Assembly (NCBI GenBank): GCA_947447615.1
Contig: CANFJQ010000016.1
Location: 1-35,269 of the forward strand
DNA: 35,269 bases
Direction of reading: 5' to 3'
From: Comamonadaceae bacterium
GTDB taxonomy: Bacteria > Pseudomonadota > Gammaproteobacteria > Burkholderiales > Burkholderiaceae_C
Shown: piece after piece, positions 25,515 to 33,660 of the stretch
How the letters are laid out: each line of letters begins with the position of its first letter
How positions within the stretch are numbered: the first letter of the stretch is position 1
Notes under the pieces: model-generated
Databases searched by the model: none
What the model saw: the letters and a program-made list of their open reading frames with translations, nothing else
What the model was told of the DNA's origin: nothing
Translations under genes and position numbers: made by a program

Positions 25515-26762
25515 ATGATGCGTCTCTTTTTGCTGCTAGCGCTGACACAGGCATTGCTAGCCTGTGGCGGAGGCGCAGCCGTTAACGATAGGCAGGTGTT
25601 GTTACCCGAAGGCGCAAATGTGGCTGATCTTCTGGTGGACAGCGGCCCCGATGGCACTGGCGTAAATCGGCTCTACACCAGCGTGACCATTTGCAAGCCC
25701 GGCAGTACAACGCTTTGCAAAACCATAGACCATGTACTGGTGGATACAGGTTCAGTGGGCCTGCGATTGCTGGCCAGTGAGGTGCCTGCGGATTTGCAGC
25801 TGAGTGCTGCCAAAAACACCAACGGAAACGTGTTGCTGGGCTGTGCCAATTTTTTGGATGGCTCCTTTGCCTGGGGTCCGCTGGCACTGGCTGATGTCAA
25901 ACTCGGTGGATTGACGGCCTCCAACACCGCAGTGCAGCTGGTCGGGCATTCTGACTACGACCCGTTCCAATACCAATGTTCCTCAGGGGGTGACCCCATC
26001 GTCACTGCTGGCGACCTGGGAGCGAATGGCATATTGGGCGTGGGGCTGAGTAAGCAGGACTGTGGCAGCGTGTGCGAACAGCAGGGCCGCCGCAGTGCGC
26101 GCAACGGCAAATATTTCAGTTGTATCAACGTAGCCTGTACCAACGTAACAGGAGCCACACTCGCAAGCGATAAGCAGTTACAACAAGTCGTGGCCCGCTT
26201 TCCCACGGATAACAACGGTTTCGCTATTCAAATGAACAGCGTACCCAGCGCTGGCGCGGCCACGGCGACTGGAAAAATGATCTTCGGTTTGGGTACGCGG
26301 ACCAATAACCAGTTTCCAAGGGCGCAGGTATTGGCCACAAGCAGCCAAGGCTACCTGTATGGCACGCTCAGCAGCGACACCCAGTTGCTTGGGGGAAGTT
26401 TTCCAAGCAGTTTTCTGGATACCGGCTCTAATGGGATTTTTTTCGATGCCTACCTGCCCAACTGCACCTACCCCAATGACCCTGGCTTTTATTGCCCTCT
26501 TGTGGACATTGCTTTCAATGTCGCACTAGGCCGTATTGGCGCCGCGCAAGCCAGAGCCACCTTTACGCTCAGTAACGCGGCTTCCTTGTTTCAAAAAGGT
26601 AATGCGGCATTGCCGACATTGGGCGGGGCTTTGAGCGCGCCGGGACTTTTAGACTTGGGTTTGCCGTTTTTTTATGGCAAAACCGTGGTCATTGGTATAG
26701 ATGGCTTAAGCGCGACCGGTGTGGGTACCGGCACCGCCACCGGTCCGTTTTACGCTTTGTAG
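25515..26762 (+). CDS. DUF3443 family lipoprotein with pepsin-like double DTGS motifs
   Basis: Lipobox LTQALLAC; DHVLVDTGSVGLRLL and SSFLDTGSNGIFF; NGILGVGLSKQDCG; LGLPFFYGKTVVIGIDG. Confidence 0.8.
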   Translation: MMRLFLLLALTQALLACGGGAAVNDRQVLLPEGANVADLLVDSGPDGTGVNRLYTSVTICKPGSTTLCKTIDHVLVDTGSVGLRLLASEVPADLQLSAAKNTNGNVLLGCANFLDGSFAWGPLALADVKLGGLTASNTAVQLVGHSDYDPFQYQCSSGGDPIVTAGDLGANGILGVGLSKQDCGSVCEQQGRRSARNGKYFSCINVACTNVTGATLASDKQLQQVVARFPTDNNGFAIQMNSVPSAGAATATGKMIFGLGTRTNNQFPRAQVLATSSQGYLYGTLSSDTQLLGGSFPSSFLDTGSNGIFFDAYLPNCTYPNDPGFYCPLVDIAFNVALGRIGAAQARATFTLSNAASLFQKGNAALPTLGGALSAPGLLDLGLPFFYGKTVVIGIDGLSATGVGTGTATGPFYAL

Positions 26763-26786
26763 CGCTGCGGTCATTTTTCGTATCGC

Positions 26787-27866
26787 TCACCGCGTCGCTG
26801 CCAGAGCCAGCGCAACTTCCCTCACCAGCGCCGGGCCTTTATAAATCAGCCCCGTGTATATCTGCACCAAATCGGCCCCGGCTTGGCGTTTTTCCAAGGC
26901 ATCTTGCGCGCACATGATGCCACCCACGCCTATGATCGGATAGTGGGGCCCTAAGGCGGCGCGCAGTTGGCGGATGACCGCATTACTGGCTTCGCGCACC
27001 GGCGCACCCGACAGCCCGCCCGCTTCTTCGCCATGCGGCAGGCCGCGCACTGCGTCGCGGCTGAGGGTGGTGTTGGCGGCTATGACGCCGTCAATGCCGT
27101 GGCGCAACAGGGTAGCTGCGATCACGCTGATTTGGTCTGGCACCAAATCGGGCGCGATTTTTAGGAAGATGGGTGTGCGCTTGGGCAGTTTGTTGCCCGC
27201 GTTGTCAAACACCGCGTGATGCTGCGCCAGTTCTTCACGTCGCTGTGCGATGGCCGAGAGCAGGGCATCGAGCGCCGCATCGCTTTGCAGATCGCGCAGG
27301 TTTTTGGTGTTCGGGCTGGAGATATTCACGGTCACGTAGTCCGCATGCCCGTAGACGCCGTCCAGGCACGTCAGGTAGTCGTCGGTCGCGCGCTCGATGG
27401 GCGTAGCCGCGTTTTTACCAATATTGAGCCCGAGCAAGAGGCCGGGGTGGCGGGCGCGGCGCAACTGCGAGGCCTGCACATTGGCCACAAAGGCCTCCAG
27501 CCCACCGTTGTTAAAGCCCATGCGGTTGATCAGCGCCTGTGCGTCAGGCAGCCGGAACATGCGCGGCTTGGGGCTGCCGTTTTGTGCCAGCGGCGTGACC
27601 GTTCCCACCTCCACAAAGCCAAATCCCATGGCGCCCAGGGCGTCGATACAGCGGGCGTTTTTATCCAGGCCGGCCGCCAGGCCAACCCGGTTGGGAAAAC
27701 GCAAGCCCGCCAGTGTTACCGGATCGGCCACCTGCGACTGGGAGTACGCCCATTGCAGCGGCGTTCCCTGGGTGCGGGCCAGGGCGTTTAGCGTGAAGTC
27801 GTGCGCGGCCTCGGCATCCATGCCAAATAAAAAGGGGCGTACCAATCCGTAGGGCACCAGAGACAT
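26787..27866 (-). CDS. pyrD: dihydroorotate dehydrogenase (quinone), class 2
   Basis: [26 protein letters not shown]...[102 protein letters not shown] 27866 preferred over 27905. Confidence 0.96.
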   Translation of the reverse strand: MSLVPYGLVRPFLFGMDAEAAHDFTLNALARTQGTPLQWAYSQSQVADPVTLAGLRFPNRVGLAAGLDKNARCIDALGAMGFGFVEVGTVTPLAQNGSPKPRMFRLPDAQALINRMGFNNGGLEAFVANVQASQLRRARHPGLLLGLNIGKNAATPIERATDDYLTCLDGVYGHADYVTVNISSPNTKNLRDLQSDAALDALLSAIAQRREELAQHHAVFDNAGNKLPKRTPIFLKIAPDLVPDQISVIAATLLRHGIDGVIAANTTLSRDAVRGLPHGEEAGGLSGAPVREASNAVIRQLRAALGPHYPIIGVGGIMCAQDALEKRQAGADLVQIYTGLIYKGPALVREVALALAATR

Positions 27867-27904
27867 CGGATAATTCCTGTTTATTTCAATTACACCAGGG
27901 CGCA

Positions 27905-28648
27905 TTGTCCCCCATGGTTTCTATGTCCAACTCCTCAATAATCCCCGCCCCCGCATTCCCCAAGCCCACCGCCTTGACGCAGGATGAACTCAAAACCCTG
28001 GTCGGGCAAGCCGCGCTGGACTATGTGGTGCGCGGGCAATGGGTGGGTGTGGGAACGGGCTCCACCGTCAACAAATTTATTGAAGCCTTGGGCAGCATCC
28101 GTCACGACATACAGGGCGCAGTGTCTAGCTCGGTGGCCAGTACCGAACGTTTGCGCGCCCTGGGCATCGAGGTGCGGGATGCTAACGAGGTCGAACGCTT
28201 GGCGGTGTATATCGACGGCGCCGATGAGATTGACGGCAAGGGCTACATGGTCAAAGGCGGCGGTGCTGCGCTGACACGCGAAAAAATAGTAGCCGCGCAA
28301 TCAGAGCGCTTTGTCTGTATTGCCGATGCGTCCAAGCGGGTGCCGGTATTGGGCAAGTTCCCCTTGCCGGTGGAAGTGATTCCCATGGCCAGCGCGCGCA
28401 TCATGCGCCAGTTTGCCGCTATGGGCGGCCGCGCCGCCATTCGCATGGCCGGAGACAAACCTTTGGTAACGGACAACGGCCAGCACTTGATCGATGTTGT
28501 TGGCTTGTCAATCAACGACCCTTTGGCCTTTGAGGCCGAAATCAGCCAATGGCCGGGCGTGGTAACCGTTGGCGTGTTTGCCTTTCAGCGGGCGCATATT
28601 TGTTTGCTTGGCACCGACGCGGGCGTGCAAACCCTGCGTTTCGATTAG
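27905..28648 (+). CDS. rpiA: ribose-5-phosphate isomerase A
   Basis: [53 protein letters not shown]: RpiA signature. Start may be an internal ATG (27914 or 27923). Confidence 0.96.
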   Translation: MSPMVSMSNSSIIPAPAFPKPTALTQDELKTLVGQAALDYVVRGQWVGVGTGSTVNKFIEALGSIRHDIQGAVSSSVASTERLRALGIEVRDANEVERLAVYIDGADEIDGKGYMVKGGGAALTREKIVAAQSERFVCIADASKRVPVLGKFPLPVEVIPMASARIMRQFAAMGGRAAIRMAGDKPLVTDNGQHLIDVVGLSINDPLAFEAEISQWPGVVTVGVFAFQRAHICLLGTDAGVQTLRFD

Positions 28649-28656
28649 GCAGGGAA

Positions 28657-28712
28657 CGGGCTTTATTGGCCAGCCCGATGTCGCGCCGCTAGCGGGTTTG
28701 AGGGTTCAAACC
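28657..28712. terminator. two tandem hairpins between convergent rpiA and 2OG-oxygenase-like gene
   Basis: CGGGCT(28657-28662)/AGCCCG(28672-28677), and GGTTTGA-GGGT-TCAAACC (28695-28712); no strong U-tract. Confidence 0.4.
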
Positions 28713-29269
28713 TTCACGTTTGCAAAAGTGGCGTGTTTGTGCATGTTCATCGCTACCACTACGCGCTTACCCTCGGTGGCCGGTACCTCGTGTGTCAGGA
28801 TGCCGGGAAACATGACCAGCATATTGGGTTTTATTTGCAGCGGGTATTTGCCGGCAAACACGATAGGCGCACTGTTTTCGTGGGATTCCAGGTAAATCGA
28901 ACAACTGAAATCCGAGGGGAAATGGTTGTGCGGTATGGTGTAGCTGGCCTGTTCATAAATAATGCCCCAGCACTCACTGACAATCATTTCCATGTTCAGC
29001 GCATCCAGATCAGCCGAAAGCAGTTTGCTCGCTTCTTTGCTCACCTGCAGTACCACTTGCATCAAGGGTCCGAATTTATCGGTAAGCAAATGGCTACGCC
29101 AAGGGCTCATGTAGGTGGCTTTGACGTTAGAGGTAGGCGAGAGCGGATGTGTTTCTCGCAATTCGTCAATTGCCATGCGCGCCAGTTGCAAATGGGCCTG
29201 CAAAGGCGACAAATCCGCCACAAACACCGGTATATCGGCGTGGGCCATAAAGGGCTGAACAGCAATCAT
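28706..29269 (-). CDS. putative 2OG-Fe(II) oxygenase (phage/cyanophage-type prolyl-hydroxylase-like)
   Basis: IPHNHFPSDFSCSIYLESHENSAPIVF...NMLVMFPGILTHEVPATEGKRVVVAMN: HxH..., distal His and Arg arrangement of PF13759-like proteins. Confidence 0.75.
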   Translation of the reverse strand: MIAVQPFMAHADIPVFVADLSPLQAHLQLARMAIDELRETHPLSPTSNVKATYMSPWRSHLLTDKFGPLMQVVLQVSKEASKLLSADLDALNMEMIVSECWGIIYEQASYTIPHNHFPSDFSCSIYLESHENSAPIVFAGKYPLQIKPNMLVMFPGILTHEVPATEGKRVVVAMNMHKHATFANVKV

Positions 29270-29487
29270 GTCAAAAAAACCTCGGCATTACGGTGACTCA
29301 GCTTCTTGTGGACTTATTCGATACCCCCTGCGTGCGCAGCTTGTCTCATGCAGCGCAAAGCTTGGATATCCGCAAATTCGCGTCGCGTGCAAGAGCGAGC
29401 GGATTTTAGGCGCATAGCGCTTAGGCCTCGCGCGGCGTACTGCGTGGGTCGTGGCGCTGGTTTGATTTGCGTCAAGTTGTATGGAAT

Positions 29488-30156
29488 TCACACGCGCCGC
29501 AGGCTGCAAAACATGCCATCTGGCTCGGGCGAATTGGCGTAAAGGCATCCCGCGTCCAAGGCCACGATGGCTATCGCGCCCGCGATTTCTAATTGCGCCA
29601 GCTTGTCCTTGAAGCCAAAACTTTCCCAGACTTCGAGTTTGACGGTAAACGCAAATGGTGCACCTGCTGCCAGTACGCGCATGATTTCGTCCAGACATGG
29701 AGCGCGCACATGGCCGCTGGTGAAGGTGCCACAGCAGATGGCGCCCTGGTAAACGCCGTCGGCCAGCGGCAGGCGGGCGTTCAGGTCCGCGCAGACCAGA
29801 TCGCGGTAGCCACCTTGCTCCCGCGCCACCGCCATCATCTCGGGGGAAATATCGATGCCGTCAATGACCGTATAGCCCAGTGCCGCCAGTTCGCGCCCGG
29901 CCAGACCAGTGCCGCAGCCTATGTCCAGCACGGCGTGGCCCCGTTCCGGCATTAAGTCTGCCAGCCGCGCAGCCACCAGCCGGGGCGACTGGTAATGCAG
30001 GCCTTCCAGCATGGTCTTGTCGTAGGTTTTGGCCCAATCGCGGTACAGCGCCTGGGACGCTTCATCGCTGGACAGTGCGTAAGCCCGGCGCAGCAGTTCT
30101 TGTTCGTTTTGCGGTAAAGCGCTGGCAGAGGGGTCGAGGTGGCTCATGGGTTGCAT
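29488..30156 (-). CDS. class I SAM-dependent methyltransferase
   Basis: MQPMSHLDPSASALPQNEQELL...YRDWAKTYDKTMLEGLHYQSPRLVAARLADLMPERGHAVLDIGCGTGLAGRELAALGYTVIDGIDISPEMMAVA: SAM motif I DIGCGTGLAG. The longer ORF to 30570 runs into the divergent Bug gene and is not used. Confidence 0.9.
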   Translation of the reverse strand: MQPMSHLDPSASALPQNEQELLRRAYALSSDEASQALYRDWAKTYDKTMLEGLHYQSPRLVAARLADLMPERGHAVLDIGCGTGLAGRELAALGYTVIDGIDISPEMMAVAREQGGYRDLVCADLNARLPLADGVYQGAICCGTFTSGHVRAPCLDEIMRVLAAGAPFAFTVKLEVWESFGFKDKLAQLEIAGAIAIVALDAGCLYANSPEPDGMFCSLRRV

Positions 30157-30279
30157 GCCTTGTGTAGGCGCCAAAGGGGATTGTTTCAGCACCGATAATG
30201 CCACGTTGGCCTGTGCTACTAGTCTGTAAACCGACCATGCGCGCTGAGGCCCGTTGGTAGCGCTCCAAGGAAAAAACCC

Positions 30280-31251
30280 ATGAAACGACGTACTCTTATC
30301 CAAAGCGCTGCAGCGCTGGCGCTGCCCGGCGGCGCGCTGCACGCCGACCCTGGCTTTCCAGCCAAGACCTTGCGATACATAGTGCCGGTGGCCGCCGGGG
30401 GTGGCAGCGACATGGTGGGTCGCACCGTCACCGAGCGCTGGAGCCGCCTGTTGAAACAAAGTTTTGTGGTGGACAACATTGGCGGCGGGGGCGGCGTGCT
30501 GGCCTGCCAGGCGACGATGCGCGCGCCTGCGGATGGCTACACCTTGCTGCAAGGCTATGTCGCCACGCACGGCACCAGCCCGGCTACGCGCACGCTGCCC
30601 TACGACGCGATCAAAGACTTCACGCCGGTGGGCATGATAGGCGGCACGCCCAACGTGCTGGTGGTCAATTCCTCCTTGCCGGTCAAAAACCTCAAAGAGT
30701 TTTTGGACTATGTGAAGAAAAATCCAGGCCGCCTCAGTTATGGCTCGGCGGGGCAGGGCTCATTGACGCACCTCACCATGGAATTGTTCAAACAGCAGAT
30801 CGGCTCCTTCATGGTGCATATTCCCTACCGGGGTGTGGCGCCTGCCTTTACCGACCTGATTGGCGGCCAGACGCAGGCCATGTTTCCCGGCCTGGCGGCG
30901 GCCATGCCGCATATCCGCTCTGGGCGCGTAAAGCCTTTGGCCGTGACCGGGCCGAGTCGCCACTCGCTGCTGAAAGATACGCCCACCCTGGACGAATCGG
31001 GCTTTAAGGGCTTTGACGCGCAGCAGTGGTACGGCGTGGTCGGCCCCGCGGGTCTGCCTGCCGATGTGCTCAAGACCTTGAGCGACACCCTGACACTAAC
31101 GCTGCAAGCGTCGGATATGGCTGAAAAACTCTCGGTCGAGGCGATTGAGCCGCGCCCCATGTCACCCGAGGCCTTTGGTAAATTTATTAAGACTGATATT
31201 GCACGTTGGACCCAATTGGCCAAAGAACGCAATATCCAGCTCGAAGGCTGA
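30280..31251 (+). CDS. Bug/TctC-family tripartite tricarboxylate transporter substrate-binding protein
   Basis: MKRRTLIQSAAALALPGGALHADPGFPAKTLRYIVPVAAGGGSDMVGRTVTERW...ADGYTLLQGYVATHGTSPATRTLPYDAIKDFTPVGMIGGTPNVLVVN. Confidence 0.94.
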   Translation: MKRRTLIQSAAALALPGGALHADPGFPAKTLRYIVPVAAGGGSDMVGRTVTERWSRLLKQSFVVDNIGGGGGVLACQATMRAPADGYTLLQGYVATHGTSPATRTLPYDAIKDFTPVGMIGGTPNVLVVNSSLPVKNLKEFLDYVKKNPGRLSYGSAGQGSLTHLTMELFKQQIGSFMVHIPYRGVAPAFTDLIGGQTQAMFPGLAAAMPHIRSGRVKPLAVTGPSRHSLLKDTPTLDESGFKGFDAQQWYGVVGPAGLPADVLKTLSDTLTLTLQASDMAEKLSVEAIEPRPMSPEAFGKFIKTDIARWTQLAKERNIQLEG

Positions 31252-31293
31252 ACGCCCGCCTAACGCATCCTCTTATCTCTTAGAAAGAAAACC

Positions 31294-32664
31294 ATGGCCC
31301 GCAATACCCAGGTCAGTGCTGACCACCACGCGCCCTCCGTCACTCGAATGCTGGCCGAATTGGTGGCACAACACCCTTCGCGCGGCTGGTCCGATGCGGT
31401 GGACCATGCGGCGCACCGCACTTTCCTCAATTGGCTGGGCTGCGCCGTCGGTGCCGCGCAGCATGAGTCGGTGAACGCGGCCCTGGCGGCAGTGCGAATG
31501 CTACAACCCGCGCCCCAGGCCAGCGTGCTCGGGCGCACTGAAAAAGTGGACATGGCCAGCGCCGCCTTGCTCAACGGCATCAGCTCGCACACCTTTGACT
31601 TTGACGACACCCACCTCAAAACCATCATCCACCCAGCTGGCCCCGTGGCCTCGGCCTTGCTGGCCTTGGCCGAACACCAAGGCAGCAGCGGGCGCGCGCT
31701 GATCGACGCGCTGGTGCTGGGTATCGATGTGTCCTGCCGCATCGGCAACGCCATGTACCCGGACCACTATGACCGGGGCTGGCATATCACCGGTTCTACC
31801 GGTAGCGTAGGTGCGGCGGCGGGCTGCGCGCGCTTGCTGGGCCTGAACGTGGACCAAACCGCCATGGCCTTGGGCATTGCCGCCTCGCAACCCATTGGCA
31901 TGCGCGAGCAATTTGGCAGCATGACCAAGCCCTTTCATCCGGGCGGCGCGGCGCGTGCCGGTTTGATGTCGGCGCTACTGGCTCAGCAAGGCTTTACCGC
32001 CAGCCCGCGCGCGCTGGAAGCCCCGCGCGGCATGATGCAAACCATCTCCACCAAAAACGACTGGTCAGAGATCACTTCCGAGTTGGGCGAACGCTTTGAA
32101 ATTGCCTTCAACACCTTCAAGCCTTTTGCCTGCGGCATCGTGGTGCACCCCGGCATTGACGGTTGCGCACAATTGCGCGCCCAAGGCGTGCGCCCGGAAC
32201 ACATTGCGTCCTTAGAAATCAAAGTGCATTCGCTGGTGTTGGAACTCTGCGGCAAAAAAGAACCGACCGATGGCTTGCAAGCCAAGTTCAGTATCTACCA
32301 CGGCTGCGCCGCGGGCTTGACCTTTGGCTGCGCTGGCGAGGACGAGTTTTCGGATGCCGTAGTGACCCGAGCGGACATGGTGGCCTTGCGCCGCAAAGTA
32401 GTCGCCACGGTGGATGACAGCATTGACGAAGCAGCCGCAGACATCACCGCTGTGATGCAAGACGGCAGCCGCCTGCATGTGCGCGTGGAGCACGCGATTG
32501 GTTCTTTGCAAAACCCCATGACGGACGCGCAATTGGAGGCGAAGTTTCACGGCCTGTCGGACGCAGTGATTGGCGCTGCGCGCACCAAGGACTTAATCCA
32601 AGCGGCTTGGCGTTTGGGCGATGCGCCCCATGTGCAGGCCTTGATTGCGCTGTCCCATAGTTAA
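31294..32664 (+). CDS. MmgE/PrpD family protein
   Basis: AAHRTFLNWLGCAVGAAQHESVNAAL, GRTEKVDMASAALLNGISSHTFDFDDTHLKTIIHPAGPVASALLALAEHQGSSGRALIDALVLGIDVSCRIG: typical MmgE/PrpD. Confidence 0.94.
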   Translation: MARNTQVSADHHAPSVTRMLAELVAQHPSRGWSDAVDHAAHRTFLNWLGCAVGAAQHESVNAALAAVRMLQPAPQASVLGRTEKVDMASAALLNGISSHTFDFDDTHLKTIIHPAGPVASALLALAEHQGSSGRALIDALVLGIDVSCRIGNAMYPDHYDRGWHITGSTGSVGAAAGCARLLGLNVDQTAMALGIAASQPIGMREQFGSMTKPFHPGGAARAGLMSALLAQQGFTASPRALEAPRGMMQTISTKNDWSEITSELGERFEIAFNTFKPFACGIVVHPGIDGCAQLRAQGVRPEHIASLEIKVHSLVLELCGKKEPTDGLQAKFSIYHGCAAGLTFGCAGEDEFSDAVVTRADMVALRRKVVATVDDSIDEAAADITAVMQDGSRLHVRVEHAIGSLQNPMTDAQLEAKFHGLSDAVIGAARTKDLIQAAWRLGDAPHVQALIALSHS

Positions 32665-32670
32665 AGCGAG

Positions 32671-33660
32671 ATGGCCATGGATAAACCGCATATTGTGGTG
32701 CTGGGCGATACCGAGCAAGCGCTGCGCCGCTTGGGCGACTGGAAGGCCATCGACCAAGCCGCGCGCGTGAGCGTGTACAGCCAGCCATTGCAAGGCGCTG
32801 CCTTGCTGCAAGCCATGCAAGAGGCCGACGTAATGGTACTGCTGCGCGACCGCATACCGCTGGATGCAGCGACGATCGCACAGCTGCCGCGCCTGCGTTA
32901 CCTGGTATTTACCGGTTCGCGCAACACCACGCTCGATGCGGCCGCTATGGCGGCGCGCGGCATACCGGTCAGCCACACCGAATGGGGTCCATCCAAAGAA
33001 AGTACTTGCGAACTGACTTGGGCCTTGATCTTGGCGGCCACACGCCAATTGGCCGACTACAGCGCCTTGCTGGCACAAGGGCAGTGGCGCGCGCCCACGC
33101 CGCAAGCTTTGCCCGGTGTGCTGCTCGGCGAGGTTTTAGGCTTGGTGGGCCTGGGTGAAATCGGCAGGCGTGTTGCTCAGGTCGGTAAGGCTTTAGGTAT
33201 GCAAGTGCTGACCTGGAGCCCGAACATGACACCCGAGCGCGCCAGCGCGCATGGCGTGCAGGCCGTGCCCTTGGACGAACTGCTGGCACGCGCCAAAGTG
33301 CTGAGCCTGCACCTGGTGCCTTCGGCCAGCACGCGCCATCTCATCAATTCCGAACGATTGGCTCTGATGCGGCCCGACAGTCTGCTGGTCAATACCTCAC
33401 GCGCCGCGCTGATGGATACGGGCGCATTGGTCGATGCCTTGCGTGCTGGGCGCATCGGCATGGCGGCTTTGGACGTGTTTGACACCGAGCCCCTGCCAGC
33501 GGACAGCGCCTTGCGCGATTGCCCGCGCCTCTTGCTCACGCCGCATTTGGGTTTTGTGGTGGAGCCGGTGTACCAAACCTTTACCGATGGCGTGCTGCAA
33601 TGCTTGCACGCCTTTCTGGCTGGGCAGCCTTTGCCCCGGCTTTTGAAAGCCGCAGCATGA
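32671..33660 (+). CDS. D-2-hydroxyacid dehydrogenase family protein
   Basis: LGEVLGLVGLGEIGRRVAQVGKALGMQVLTWSPNMT (NAD motif), LSLHLVPSASTRHLINSERLALMRPDSLLVNTSRAALMDTGALVDALRAGRIGMAALDVFDTEPLP. Confidence 0.94.
   Translation: MAMDKPHIVVLGDTEQALRRLGDWKAIDQAARVSVYSQPLQGAALLQAMQEADVMVLLRDRIPLDAATIAQLPRLRYLVFTGSRNTTLDAAAMAARGIPVSHTEWGPSKESTCELTWALILAATRQLADYSALLAQGQWRAPTPQALPGVLLGEVLGLVGLGEIGRRVAQVGKALGMQVLTWSPNMTPERASAHGVQAVPLDELLARAKVLSLHLVPSASTRHLINSERLALMRPDSLLVNTSRAALMDTGALVDALRAGRIGMAALDVFDTEPLPADSALRDCPRLLLTPHLGFVVEPVYQTFTDGVLQCLHAFLAGQPLPRLLKAAA

Noticed and set aside
26787-27905. pyrD start at 27905 ([13 protein letters not shown]...)
   Set aside because: Extension overlaps the divergent rpiA start; the conserved PyrD N-terminus [14 protein letters not shown] starts at 27866.
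29488-30570. Methyltransferase ORF extended upstream to 30570 (360 aa)
   Set aside because: The extension would run antisense through the start of the Bug receptor gene (30280); the conserved methyltransferase region begins after MQPMSHLDP at 30156.
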